Shown: one piece after another, positions 17,165 to 25,656 of the stretch
Position numbering within the stretch: position 1 is the stretch's first letter
How the letters are laid out: each line of letters begins with the position of its first letter
Origin: Streptomyces sp. NBC_01276
GTDB lineage: Bacteria; Actinomycetota; Actinomycetes; Streptomycetales; Streptomycetaceae
Reading direction: 5' to 3'
Assembly (NCBI RefSeq): GCF_041435355.1
Contig: NZ_CP108442.1
Coordinates: forward strand, 5,020,501 to 5,084,500
DNA length: 64,000 nucleotides
Notes under the pieces: model-generated
What the model was told of the DNA's origin: nothing
Databases searched by the model: none
Seen by the model: only the letters and a program-made list of their open reading frames with translations
Made by a program: the position numbers and the translations under genes

Positions 17165-20155
17165 CTACGGGACCACCGAGAAGGCCGAGGCCGACCAGAG
17201 GCTGCAGCCGAAACGGGTAGCCCGGCGGTCGCAGGTGACACGGACGAACCGGGTGTCCGGAGCGTCCAGCCGGACGGTGTCCACACCGCCCCGCGAGGTC
17301 ACCGCGACGGCCGGGCGCCAGCTCACCCCGTCGGCGGACGTCTCGACCCGGTAGGCGGAGGGGTACGCCTCCTGCCAGTGCAGGCGCAGCAGCCCGATCC
17401 GGGCCGGGGCCGCCAGTTCCGCCCGCCACCAGGCGCCGTCCACCGCCGGCGAGGACCACCGGGTGGCGTCCGAACCGTCCACCGCCGCCGACGCCGGGAA
17501 GCGCGGGTCCTCGTCCGCCGAGGAGGACGCCCGCGCGCCGCGCAGCAGGTCCGGGCCACCGGTGCGCGGCACGGCCCGCACGGTCAGGGTGCGCGTCTCC
17601 CCGGCGAAGGCGACCGGGACGGCGTAGGTCCCGGCCGGGGTGCCCGCCGGCACCGTCACCTCCAGCGGGACGGACACCCGCGTGCCGCGCGGCACCACCA
17701 CGTCCCCCGGCACCCGGACGGCCACCCCGGCAGGCGGGGCCGCCGTGAACGGGCCGCGCACCTCGCCCGGTCCCAGCGCCGACAACTGCGCGGTCACCGT
17801 GCGCGGGCCGCCGCCGATCTCCACGTCGGCCGGCGCCCCGTCGGCCAGGTCCAGAGCGACCCGCGGCCCGTCCGCGAACCACGGCACCACCGCGTGGACC
17901 ACCGGGTCGGCGCCCGTCCACGACAGCCGCACGGCGTCGGCGCGCACCCCGGCCGCGTCGGCCTGGGTCCACCCGGAGACGGTCGCCTCGCCGATCCGGC
18001 GCCAGCCCTCGCCCGGCACCCGCACCTCCACCACCGCGCCCCGCGCGTCGGCGGCCGGCGGGTCCGTCATGACGGTGACCGCGGACAGCGGGCGCGCGGA
18101 GTCCAGCCGGACCGTCCAGGAGCCGGGCGCGTGCTCCACGGTGCCCTCCCGGCGGGCCGCGCCCGTCCAGCCGTCGGACTCCTCGGCCGCCCTCTTCAGG
18201 AAGGGGTCCAGCACGGAGGTGTCCACCCGGGCCCCGCCCTTCTCGGCCAGGGCCCGCCGTGCCGCGTCCAGTTCCCGAGAGGCCTGCCAGGCGGCGGCGC
18301 CGTCGCCGCGGGCCTCGGCCCGCAGCAGGTCCACGGCCAGCTCGCCCGCGGCCCCGTAGCGCGAGAGCCGCTCCAGCCAGGGGCCCGCCTCGGCGGCGTA
18401 CGAGGGCAGCCGGGCCGGGGCCTCCCGCAGCACGGTGAAGGCCGCCCGCAGCCGCTCGCCCGCCTTGGGGTCACCGGTGGCGCGGGCCCGCCAGAACTCC
18501 TCCACCAGCGGCTTCAGGTACGCGGACTCCTCCAGCTTGAGCCCCGAGGAGGCGGTGTTGCCGGCCAGGGCGGCCAGCGCCTCGCGGGTGCGCCGGTCGG
18601 GGCCCGCCAGTTCGCGCACGGCCGCGGCCCAGGATTCCCCGGCCCGGTAGCCGCGCGGGTTCCAGGCGTAGTCCGCCGCCGTGAACAGCGGGATCCGCGA
18701 CAGCGTGCCCTGTTCCATGGCGTTGGCCAGCACCCCGGCCGAGCCTCCGGCCACCGCCGGGTCGCGGCCCGCGTAGGGGCCGAGGAAGATGCGGCCCGGG
18801 TCCCAGTCGTTGACCGGGTAGTTGTCCATGGTGACCAGCGGGTGCCCGAGCGCGGACCGGGCTCCGGCCAGCTCCTTGCCCGTGATGGTGCGCGGCACCA
18901 CGCCCACGCCCGTCCAGGCCACCTCCACCCGGGGGTCCAGCGCGCCGGCCAGCGCCGTCCGGTAGGTGGTGGCGCCGTCCTGGAAGTACTCGGTCGGCAG
19001 CAGCGACAGCGGTGCGGCCCCCGGGTGCCGGGCGGCCAGGTGCGCCGCCAGTTCGCCCGCGACCTCCGCGTGCGCCTTCGCCGCCGCCGCGGGACCCGTG
19101 CCGTAGCGGACCCGGTCGGCCCGGCAGCCCCACTCCGTGTAGCTGACGTCCTGGAACTGCAGCTGGAAGGCCCGGAAACCCAGCTCCCACATGGCGTCCA
19201 CCTTGCGCAGCAGCGCCGCCCGCTCGTCCGCCGAGGCCAGGCACATGGACTGCCCCGGGGACACCGCCCAGCCGAGGACGACCCGGTTGGCGCGGGCCCG
19301 TTCCGCCAGGGCCCGGAACTCCTCCTGCCGCTCCGGCGGGTAGGGGTCGCGCCAGCCCGTCGTGCGGTACGGGTCGTCGCCGGGGGCCAGCAGCAGGCGG
19401 TTCTGCTTGGTGCGGCCCAGGAAGTCGATCTGGGCGAGCCGCTGCTCCCGCGACCAGGGCTGCCCGTAGAACCCCTCGGTGACCCCGCGCACGGGGGCGA
19501 TCGGCCAGTCGCGCACCAGCATCCCGGGCACCTTCCCGGGCCCGGCCGCCAGCAGTTGACGCAGCGTCTGCGCGGCGTGGAACAGCCCGTCCTCGCCCAC
19601 CCCGGCCAGCGCGACCGTGTCCCGGCCGCCGGTGCGGCCCACCGCCAGCCGGTACCCGCCGTCGGGCAGGTCGCCGGCGGCGGCCGCACCGAGGGAGCGC
19701 AGCGCGGCCTCGGCGTCGGGCCCCTGGAGCCGTACGACGAGGGCCCGTTCGGGCAGCGCGGCCCCGGGGGTCCGCTCGTGCAGGGTCCGTACGCCCGCCC
19801 CGCGCAGGGCGGTGCGCACCACCTCGGCGGCGTACGGGTCCACGTCGTGCGGCGCGACCAGCACGGCCTCCGCCCCCACCGGCAGCTCCCGTCCCGGATC
19901 GGCGACCGCCGACTGCGGCCGGGGCCACACGGCGGGCCCCTCGGCGGCGGTTCGCGGCGGATCGGAGCCCGGGTCGAGCAACGGTACGGGGACCGCGGCG
20001 GAAGCGGCGGCCGAGCCGCCGTCGGAACGCGGCGTACCGGAGGTCTTCGGCGTGGCGGTGATGCCCTGCGGGGTCGCGGCGACCGCCCCGCCCAGCAGGC
20101 TCCCGATGACGGCGACCGCCGCCGCGGTGCTCCGCTTCCTGCCCCTGAGCTGCAC
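17165..20155 (-). CDS. Secreted GH84-type beta-N-acetylglucosaminidase domain protein with NEW3 and F5/8 C modules
   Basis: A 996-residue exported protein. GTG 20155 follows GGGGAGG; residues 1-27 are a signal peptide. Order: Pro/Ser linker, GH20b-like N-domain (about 75-225), GH84 barrel from GVTEGFYGQPWS, helical domain (about 500-640), NEW3-like beta domain, and a C-terminal discoidin/CBM32 module. GH84 enzymes cleave beta-GlcNAc or hyaluronan by substrate-assisted catalysis with two adjacent Asp residues. Here the expected pair reads Gln335-Asp336 (LQFQDVSY), so the first Asp, which orients the acetamido group, is replaced. The protein may be a lectin-like or altered-specificity member. 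It could degrade chitin-derived or glycoprotein glycans. Confidence 0.88.
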   Translation of the reverse strand: MQLRGRKRSTAAAVAVIGSLLGGAVAATPQGITATPKTSGTPRSDGGSAAASAAVPVPLLDPGSDPPRTAAEGPAVWPRPQSAVADPGRELPVGAEAVLVAPHDVDPYAAEVVRTALRGAGVRTLHERTPGAALPERALVVRLQGPDAEAALRSLGAAAAGDLPDGGYRLAVGRTGGRDTVALAGVGEDGLFHAAQTLRQLLAAGPGKVPGMLVRDWPIAPVRGVTEGFYGQPWSREQRLAQIDFLGRTKQNRLLLAPGDDPYRTTGWRDPYPPERQEEFRALAERARANRVVLGWAVSPGQSMCLASADERAALLRKVDAMWELGFRAFQLQFQDVSYTEWGCRADRVRYGTGPAAAAKAHAEVAGELAAHLAARHPGAAPLSLLPTEYFQDGATTYRTALAGALDPRVEVAWTGVGVVPRTITGKELAGARSALGHPLVTMDNYPVNDWDPGRIFLGPYAGRDPAVAGGSAGVLANAMEQGTLSRIPLFTAADYAWNPRGYRAGESWAAAVRELAGPDRRTREALAALAGNTASSGLKLEESAYLKPLVEEFWRARATGDPKAGERLRAAFTVLREAPARLPSYAAEAGPWLERLSRYGAAGELAVDLLRAEARGDGAAAWQASRELDAARRALAEKGGARVDTSVLDPFLKRAAEESDGWTGAARREGTVEHAPGSWTVRLDSARPLSAVTVMTDPPAADARGAVVEVRVPGEGWRRIGEATVSGWTQADAAGVRADAVRLSWTGADPVVHAVVPWFADGPRVALDLADGAPADVEIGGGPRTVTAQLSALGPGEVRGPFTAAPPAGVAVRVPGDVVVPRGTRVSVPLEVTVPAGTPAGTYAVPVAFAGETRTLTVRAVPRTGGPDLLRGARASSSADEDPRFPASAAVDGSDATRWSSPAVDGAWWRAELAAPARIGLLRLHWQEAYPSAYRVETSADGVSWRPAVAVTSRGGVDTVRLDAPDTRFVRVTCDRRATRFGCSLWSASAFSVVP

Positions 20156-20355
20156 GGAGCCTCCCCGTCCCGAGTCGTCCCCCGCCCGTACGAACGAGCC
20201 AGAGCCCACCACCCGTGCGGCTGAAGTGTCAATCGGGGCGGGTGATCTGACCTGGATCCGCCAGGAATGCGATGCCTCCGACTGGGTATGGCTGCGGTGT
20301 TCACCGGGGGTGTTGCATGGGCGCGTCCGACGGACCCGCACGAAGGAGTGCTCCC

Positions 20356-20610
20356 ATGAACGCCCGAACCGCCGCCCGAACCGCCGCCCGAACCGCCGCC
20401 CGCACCACCGCCGCCCGAACCACCGACCGCGCCCACGCCCCGCTCGCCCACCTGCCCGCCCCGTCCGGGCCGGCGCAGGGCCCCCTCACCAGCGAGCCCC
20501 CGCTGGCCGGCTCCGCGTACGCGCCGCTGACCAGCGAACCCCCGCTGCTGGAGGAGGCCCCGCTCACGAGCGAGCCGACCACCCCCGCACCGTCCGCCGC
20601 GGGCCTCTAG
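20356..20610 (+). CDS. Small repetitive peptide with PLTSEP repeats, upstream of malQ
   Basis: An 84-residue frame starting at ATG 20356 with AAGGAG upstream. Residues 1-28 repeat Arg-Thr-Ala-Ala, encoded by near-identical 12-base units. Residues 40-84 contain three PLTSEP units (GPLTSEPPL, APLTSEPPL, APLTSEPTT) separated by short linkers. There is no signal peptide, Cys or membrane segment. It ends 41 bases before malQ and is likely co-transcribed. I do not recognise the family. A leader plus repeated Thr/Ser/Glu core resembles the layout of multi-core modified peptides, but no modifying enzyme is adjacent; a disordered accessory protein is as likely. Confidence 0.55.
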   Translation: MNARTAARTAARTAARTTAARTTDRAHAPLAHLPAPSGPAQGPLTSEPPLAGSAYAPLTSEPPLLEEAPLTSEPTTPAPSAAGL

Positions 20611-20651
20611 GGCACCGGGCGGGCCGCCCCACCCCACGACAAGGGAGCTCC

Positions 20652-22610
20652 ATGGACGACCTCGCCCGGCTCGCGGCCCTGCACGGCGTCGCCACCCGCT
20701 ACCAGCCCGCCGAGGACGTCACCGTCGACGTCCCCGAGGCCACGGTCCGGGCCGTCCTCGGGCTGATCGGGGTACCGGTCGACACCGCCGGGGACGTCCG
20801 GGGCCTGGCCGACTCCGCCGAACGGGAGCGGGCCGCGCGGCTGCTGCCGGCCACGGTCGTGCAGTGGCGCGGGGAGGCCGTCCCGGCCGTCCTGGCCGCG
20901 CTGCCGCCCGGGACCCGGCTGCGGGTGGCCCCCGAGGACGGGGCGGCGCGGCGGGACTGGGACGCGCAGCTGCCCCTCGGGGTCCACCGGCTCACCGCGC
21001 AGGCCCCCGACGGGCGCACCGCGGAGGCCACCCTGATCGTGGCCCCGGACCGGGCGCCGGCCACCCCCGGCCGGGCCCACGGGCTCCTGGTCCAGCTGTA
21101 CTCGCTGCTCTCGGAGCGCTCCTGGGGCATGGGCGACCTCGGGGACCTGGCGGAGCTGGCCCGCTGGGCGGCCCGCACCCACGGCGCCGGGTTCGTCCAG
21201 GTCAACCCGGTGCACGCGGCCGTTCCGGGCACGCCGAGCGACCCCTCCCCGTACCGGCCGGCCTCGCGCCGCTTCCCCGACCCGGTGTACCTGCGGGTCG
21301 AGGACGTCCCCGAGTACGCGCACTGCCCGGAGCGGGCCGCCCTCGACGAACTGGCCTCCCGGGGCGGGCGGCTGCGCCGGGAGGTGCTGGAGAAGGGCGC
21401 CCTGATCGACCGGGACGCCGTCTGGGACCTCAAGCGCGCCGCCCTGGAACTGCTGTACGCCGTACCGCGTTCCCCCGTACGGCAGGCCGCCTACGAGGAG
21501 TTCCGCGCCGGGCAGGGCACCCTGCTGGAGCGGCACGCCGCCTGGTGCGCGGCGGCCGCGGGGGAGGATCCGGCGGAGCGCGCCGACTTCCACGCCTGGC
21601 TGGTGTGGCTGACGGACGAGCAGCTCACGGCCGCCCAGCGGGCCGCCCGGGAGGCCGGGATGGCGGTCGGGATCGTGCACGACCTCGCGGTGGGAGTGCA
21701 CCCCGAGGGCTCCGACGCCCGGACCGGGCCCTTCCACGCCCGGCACGTCTCGGTGGGCGCCCCGCCGGACGCCTTCAACGCGCGGGGCCAGGACTGGGGG
21801 CTGCCGCCCTGGCGCCCCGACGCCCTGGAGGAGTCCGCGTACGCGCCCTTCCGCGACCTGCTGCGCGGTGTGTTCCGCTACGCGGGCGCGGTGCGCGTCG
21901 ACCACGTCATGGGCCTGTTCCGGCTCTGGTGGATCCCCGAGGGTGCCCCGCCCGCCGACGGCACGTACGTCTCCTACGACGGCGAGGCGATGCTGGCCGT
22001 CCTGGTGCTGGAGGCCCATCGGGCCGGGGCGCCGGTGGTCGGGGAGGACCTCGGGACGGTGGAGCCGCGGGTGCGCCGCGCGCTGGCCCGGCGCGGGATC
22101 CTGGGCACCTCCGTGCTGTGGTTCGAGCGGGACTGGTCCGGCGACGGCGATCCGCTGCCGCCCGGGGCCTGGCGGGAGGACTGCCTGGCCACCGCCACCA
22201 CACACGACCTGCCGCCCAGCGCGGCGAAACTGGCCGGGGCGCACGTCGAACTGCGCGACCGGCTCGGCCTGCTGACCCGCCCGCCGGAGCGGGAGCGGGC
22301 CGAGGACGCCGCCGACACCGCGCAGTGGCTGCGGGTACTGGACGGGCTCGGGCTGGAGACCAAGGGCGAAGAGGCCGCCGTGCAGGCCCTGTACGCCTTC
22401 CTGCTGCGCACGCCCGCCCGGCTGGTCGGCGTGTGGCTGCCGGACGCGGTGGGGGACCGGCGGCCGCAGAACCTGCCGGGCACCTGGGACCAGTACCCCA
22501 ACTGGCGGCTGCCGGTCGCGGACGAGGCGGGCCGCCCGCTGACCCTGGAGGCACTCACGGCCTCGCCCCGGGCGAACGCCCTGCTGAGCGCGGTGCGGAA
22601 GGGGGCGTGA
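20652..22610 (+). CDS. malQ: 4-alpha-glucanotransferase (amylomaltase)
   Basis: A 652-residue GH77 enzyme starting at ATG 20652 behind AAGGGAG. Catalytic features are visible: nucleophile Asp in VRVDHVMGLFRLWW, acid/base Glu in VVGEDLGTVEPRV, and the transition-state Asp in THDLPP. The N-terminal 140 residues are the beta-rich actinobacterial extension. The enzyme moves alpha-1,4-glucan segments between maltodextrins in the cytoplasm and serves glycogen or maltose breakdown. It is a monocistronic-like gene with the small repeat peptide just upstream. Confidence 0.95.
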   Translation: MDDLARLAALHGVATRYQPAEDVTVDVPEATVRAVLGLIGVPVDTAGDVRGLADSAERERAARLLPATVVQWRGEAVPAVLAALPPGTRLRVAPEDGAARRDWDAQLPLGVHRLTAQAPDGRTAEATLIVAPDRAPATPGRAHGLLVQLYSLLSERSWGMGDLGDLAELARWAARTHGAGFVQVNPVHAAVPGTPSDPSPYRPASRRFPDPVYLRVEDVPEYAHCPERAALDELASRGGRLRREVLEKGALIDRDAVWDLKRAALELLYAVPRSPVRQAAYEEFRAGQGTLLERHAAWCAAAAGEDPAERADFHAWLVWLTDEQLTAAQRAAREAGMAVGIVHDLAVGVHPEGSDARTGPFHARHVSVGAPPDAFNARGQDWGLPPWRPDALEESAYAPFRDLLRGVFRYAGAVRVDHVMGLFRLWWIPEGAPPADGTYVSYDGEAMLAVLVLEAHRAGAPVVGEDLGTVEPRVRRALARRGILGTSVLWFERDWSGDGDPLPPGAWREDCLATATTHDLPPSAAKLAGAHVELRDRLGLLTRPPERERAEDAADTAQWLRVLDGLGLETKGEEAAVQALYAFLLRTPARLVGVWLPDAVGDRRPQNLPGTWDQYPNWRLPVADEAGRPLTLEALTASPRANALLSAVRKGA

Positions 22611-22666
22611 ACCCGTACGGCACCCCCGGGCGCGCGCCCGCTTCGGGTGTTCGCTACTTTGGCACC

Positions 22667-22897
22667 GTGGACAAGAAGAACGCTCTGCGCGCCGGCGCCG
22701 TCACGGCCGGATCGACGCTGATGATGCTGCTGATGACGTCTCCCGCCCTCGCGCTCACCCGCGACGACGGCGACGACCCGGGTCCGGGCCTGAGCATTGG
22801 CGAGACGATCGGCCTCTACGTGGCCCTGCCGATCGTGCTGTTCCTGGTCATCGCGGGTCTCGTGATGGTCACCGACAAGTCGCGCAAGCAGCAGTAA
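22667..22897 (+). CDS. Small membrane protein with signal segment
   Basis: A 76-residue protein from GTG 22667. The N-terminus (residues 1-30, VTAGSTLMMLLMTSPALAL) looks like a signal peptide; an acidic linker (TRDDGDDPGPG) leads to one membrane span at LYVALPIVLFLVIAGLVMV and a basic KSRKQQ tail. No function is assignable. The start is supported by position and composition but no strong ribosome site is visible. Confidence 0.75.
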   Translation: MDKKNALRAGAVTAGSTLMMLLMTSPALALTRDDGDDPGPGLSIGETIGLYVALPIVLFLVIAGLVMVTDKSRKQQ

Positions 22898-23043
22898 CAC
22901 CAGAACGGACGTGGGCCGGCCCGACGGGGCGGCGCCACTCCCGAAGACTTCCGGGGCGCCGGGGGTCCATCCGCCCGGCTCCGGCCCGGCGCGGGCGGAC
23001 CTCCGGCGCCCCGTCGTGTCCGCGGCTGCCCGCAAGGGACGGC

Positions 23044-23562
23044 CTAGTGCTGCGGGACGTCGGCCAGCAGCTTGCGGAGCAGTCCCGTCAGGACCTCGAC
23101 CTCCTCGGCGCCGAAGCCCTTGAGGGCGGCGGCCTGCGTCTCCAGGCCGGCCCCGACCGCCTCGTCGATGAGCGCGAGTCCGCGCTCGGTGATGGTGACC
23201 TGGAGGCCGCGGCGGTCGTGCGGGTCCGGGCTGCGCGTGAGCAGTCCGGCCTTCTCCAGCTTGTCCAGGCGCCCGGTCATGCCGCCGGTGGTGAGCATGA
23301 GCGTGGCCGACAGCTGGCGGGGCGAGAGCGTGTACGGGGCCCCGGAGCGCCGCAGCGTGGCGACGACGTCGAACTCCCCGGTGGAGATCCCGTAGCGGTT
23401 GTAGACCCGCTCCATCGCGTCGCCCATGGCTCTGGCGATCCGGTAGATCCGGCCGAAGACGCTCATGGGGGCGGTGTCCAGGTCGGGTCGTACCGCGAAC
23501 CACTGTGCGGTGATCGCGTCGACGGCGTCCTTGCTGGTTTCTTCCCTGATGGCCTGGTTCAT
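23044..23562 (-). CDS. MarR-family transcriptional regulator
   Basis: A 172-residue winged-helix regulator, starting at ATG 23562. The DNA-binding part is LSPRQLSATLMLTTGGMTGRLDKLEKAGLLTRSPDPHDRRG, which includes the DxRG wing motif. It is divergent from a DMT exporter, with overlapping AGCTT inverted repeats between them; it probably represses both genes and releases DNA on binding an exported ligand. A TTG 36 bases upstream is a weaker start. Confidence 0.92.
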   Translation of the reverse strand: MNQAIREETSKDAVDAITAQWFAVRPDLDTAPMSVFGRIYRIARAMGDAMERVYNRYGISTGEFDVVATLRRSGAPYTLSPRQLSATLMLTTGGMTGRLDKLEKAGLLTRSPDPHDRRGLQVTITERGLALIDEAVGAGLETQAAALKGFGAEEVEVLTGLLRKLLADVPQH

Positions 23563-23600
23563 GTCCGAAGTATCCAAGTTCCGCTTCCTCGTTCGCAAGG

Positions 23601-23639
23601 AAGTAGCTTGCGGAAAACTAGCTTAGTAGTAAGCTACTT
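23601..23639. promoter_or_regulatory. Candidate MarR operator region
   Basis: AAGTAGCTT at 23601-23609 and its exact complement AAGCTACTT at 23631-23639 bracket the AT-rich divergent promoter gap. A second overlapping inverted repeat, TAGCTT (23619-23624) with AAGCTA (23631-23636), has a six-base spacer. Three AGCTT-type half-sites fit dimer binding over both promoters. Confidence 0.6.
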
Positions 23640-23695
23640 ACGAGCGATCTAGTTGGGGGCAGCGGGCTCCCGGTCGCCGCCGCCGAGGAGTCGCC

Positions 23696-24661
23696 GTGAA
23701 CCGCGTCGCCACCATCGCACTGACCGCGCTGGCCCCCATCTCCTGGGGCTCCACGTACGTCGTCGCCAGCGAGCTACTGCCGCCCGACCGGCCGCTCTTC
23801 ACCGGGGCGATGCGGGCCCTGCCGGCCGGACTCCTGCTGATAGCCCTCTCCAGGACCCTCCCCAAGGGCGCCTGGTGGTGGAAGTCCGCCGTCCTCGGCA
23901 CCCTGAACATCGGGGCCTTCTTCCCCCTCCTCTTCCTCGCCGCCTACCGGCTGCCCGGCGGCGTCGCCGCCGTACTGGGCGCCGCGGGCCCGCTGTTCGT
24001 CGTGGGCCTCGCGGCCCTCCTCCTGGGGGAACGGGCCAGGCTGCGCAACGTGCTCGCCGCCGTGGTCGCCGCGTTCGGCGTGAGCATGGTGGTGCTGACC
24101 GCGGAGGCTGAGCTCGACCTCATCGGCGTCATCGCCGGCATCGTCTCCTCCGCCTCCATGGGAGCCGGCACCGTGATGACCAAGCGCTGGGGGCGCCCCG
24201 AGGGCGTCGGCCCGCTGGCCGTGACCGGCTGGCAGCTCACCGCGGGCGGACTCGTCATCATCCCCATCGCCGCCCTCGTCGAAGGGGCCCCGCCCGCCCT
24301 CGACGGCAAGGCCTTCCTCGGCTACGGCTACATGATGCTGATCAACACCGGCGCCGCCTACGTCCTCTGGTTCCGCGGCATCGGCAAGCTCTCCGCCACC
24401 TCCGTCACCCTGCTCGGCCCGCTCTCCCCGCTCACCGCCGCCGTCATCGGCTGGGCCGCGCTGGGCCAGGCGCTGACCCCGATCCAGCTGGTGGGCATGG
24501 CGGTCGCCTTCGGAGCCACCGTCTTCGGCCAGCTCCCGGGCCGCGCCGACCGCACCTCCCCGGCCCCCGCGGCCGCGGCACCCAAGGAACCGTTCAGTTC
24601 TCCTGAAGCAACCGATCGAAATGTTTCGATGGACCTGAGCAATGCGGAGATGCGACGGTAG
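23696..24661 (+). CDS. EamA/DMT-superfamily transporter
   Basis: A 321-residue protein with ten predicted membrane helices made of two EamA repeats (first from PISWGSTYVVASELLP, second from GIVSSASMGAGTVMTKRWG). It starts at GTG 23696. DMT members export amino acids, metabolites or drugs. Divergence from the MarR gene suggests ligand-induced efflux. A hydrophilic tail of about 40 residues follows the last helix. The next gene, 43 bases on, is a second DMT transporter of a different subgroup. Confidence 0.9.
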   Translation: MNRVATIALTALAPISWGSTYVVASELLPPDRPLFTGAMRALPAGLLLIALSRTLPKGAWWWKSAVLGTLNIGAFFPLLFLAAYRLPGGVAAVLGAAGPLFVVGLAALLLGERARLRNVLAAVVAAFGVSMVVLTAEAELDLIGVIAGIVSSASMGAGTVMTKRWGRPEGVGPLAVTGWQLTAGGLVIIPIAALVEGAPPALDGKAFLGYGYMMLINTGAAYVLWFRGIGKLSATSVTLLGPLSPLTAAVIGWAALGQALTPIQLVGMAVAFGATVFGQLPGRADRTSPAPAAAAPKEPFSSPEATDRNVSMDLSNAEMRR

Positions 24662-24704
24662 GGCACATCCAGACCAGCTCCAGAACCGAGGGGGAGACAC
24701 CCAG

Positions 24705-25646
24705 GTGGCCGTCACGGACCGCGCCCGAACCGTTTCGCAGGAACAGCAGCAGTCCGACGGCGGAGGCGGGAAGAAGGGGGCCGCCGGGGTCGGCGTCCTC
24801 CTCGCCCTGCTCGCGACGGTCGTCTGGTCCGGCAGTTTCGTGGCCACCCGGGGCATGGCCGGTTCCGTCCCGCCCGTCCAGGCCGTCTTCTGGCGCTGGA
24901 TCATCGCCGCCCTCGCGGTCGCCCCCTTCGCGGCCCGGCAGGCCTGGCAGCAGCGGGCCCTGATCCGCAAGCACCTCGGCTACGTCAGCCTCGCCACCCT
25001 CTTCGGCGTCACCCTCTACAACACCCTCGTCCACCAGGCCGGACTGACCACCTCCGCCTCCAACATGGGCATGATCATGGCTGCTTCGCCGGTCGTCATG
25101 GCCCTCTACGCCCGCCTCGGCGGCGAACGGCTCGGCATCCGGCGGACCTTCGGGATGCTGCTCGCGGCCTTCGGGGTCCTGCTCCTCGTCGGAGACGGCT
25201 CGCTCGGCTTCGACTTCACCGCCGGCGACCTGTGGATGTTCGCCGCCGCACTCTCCTTCGCCACCTACAGCGCGCTCCTGAAGCGCAAGCCCGCCGAGAT
25301 CGGCGGCCTCGCCTTCCTGATCACCACCTTCGTGCTCGGCGCGCTGATGCTCGCCCCCGCCTACGCCGTCTCCCTCCACGTGCAGGGCGGCTTCGAGGCC
25401 ACCGCCGGGACGGTCGGACCGCTGCTCTACGTCGGCGTGTTCTCCTCCGCCGTCGCCTTCTTCGCCTGGAACAAGGCCATCTCGATCATCGGCGCCGCCC
25501 GCGCGGGAGTCGTCTACTACCTCCAGCCGGTCTGCGTGGCGGGCCTGGGCCTGCTGCTCCTCGGCGAGCGCACCGGCCCGGCCGAACTGCTCAGCATGGT
25601 GCTGATCCTCGGCGGAGTCGGGCTGGCGAGTGTCACCCGGAGGTAG
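24705..25646 (+). CDS. EamA/DMT-superfamily transporter (second)
   Basis: A 313-residue protein with ten membrane helices. GTG 24705 follows GAGGGGGAG. The first EamA repeat starts at LATVVWSGSFVATRG and the second at LWMFAAALSFATYSALLKRKP, with the conserved GGLAFLITTFVLG and YYLQPVCVAGLG. Ten bases separate it from the LysR gene, so they share a transcript. The LysR product may control this exporter. The substrate is not shown by the sequence. Confidence 0.9.
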   Translation: MAVTDRARTVSQEQQQSDGGGGKKGAAGVGVLLALLATVVWSGSFVATRGMAGSVPPVQAVFWRWIIAALAVAPFAARQAWQQRALIRKHLGYVSLATLFGVTLYNTLVHQAGLTTSASNMGMIMAASPVVMALYARLGGERLGIRRTFGMLLAAFGVLLLVGDGSLGFDFTAGDLWMFAAALSFATYSALLKRKPAEIGGLAFLITTFVLGALMLAPAYAVSLHVQGGFEATAGTVGPLLYVGVFSSAVAFFAWNKAISIIGAARAGVVYYLQPVCVAGLGLLLLGERTGPAELLSMVLILGGVGLASVTRR

Positions 25647-25656
25647 GTTCGGGGGC

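Noticed and set aside
16487..20224. 1245-codon plus-strand frame across the HNH and GH84 genes
   Set aside because: Its translation has no recognisable domain and it overlaps well-supported genes on both strands.
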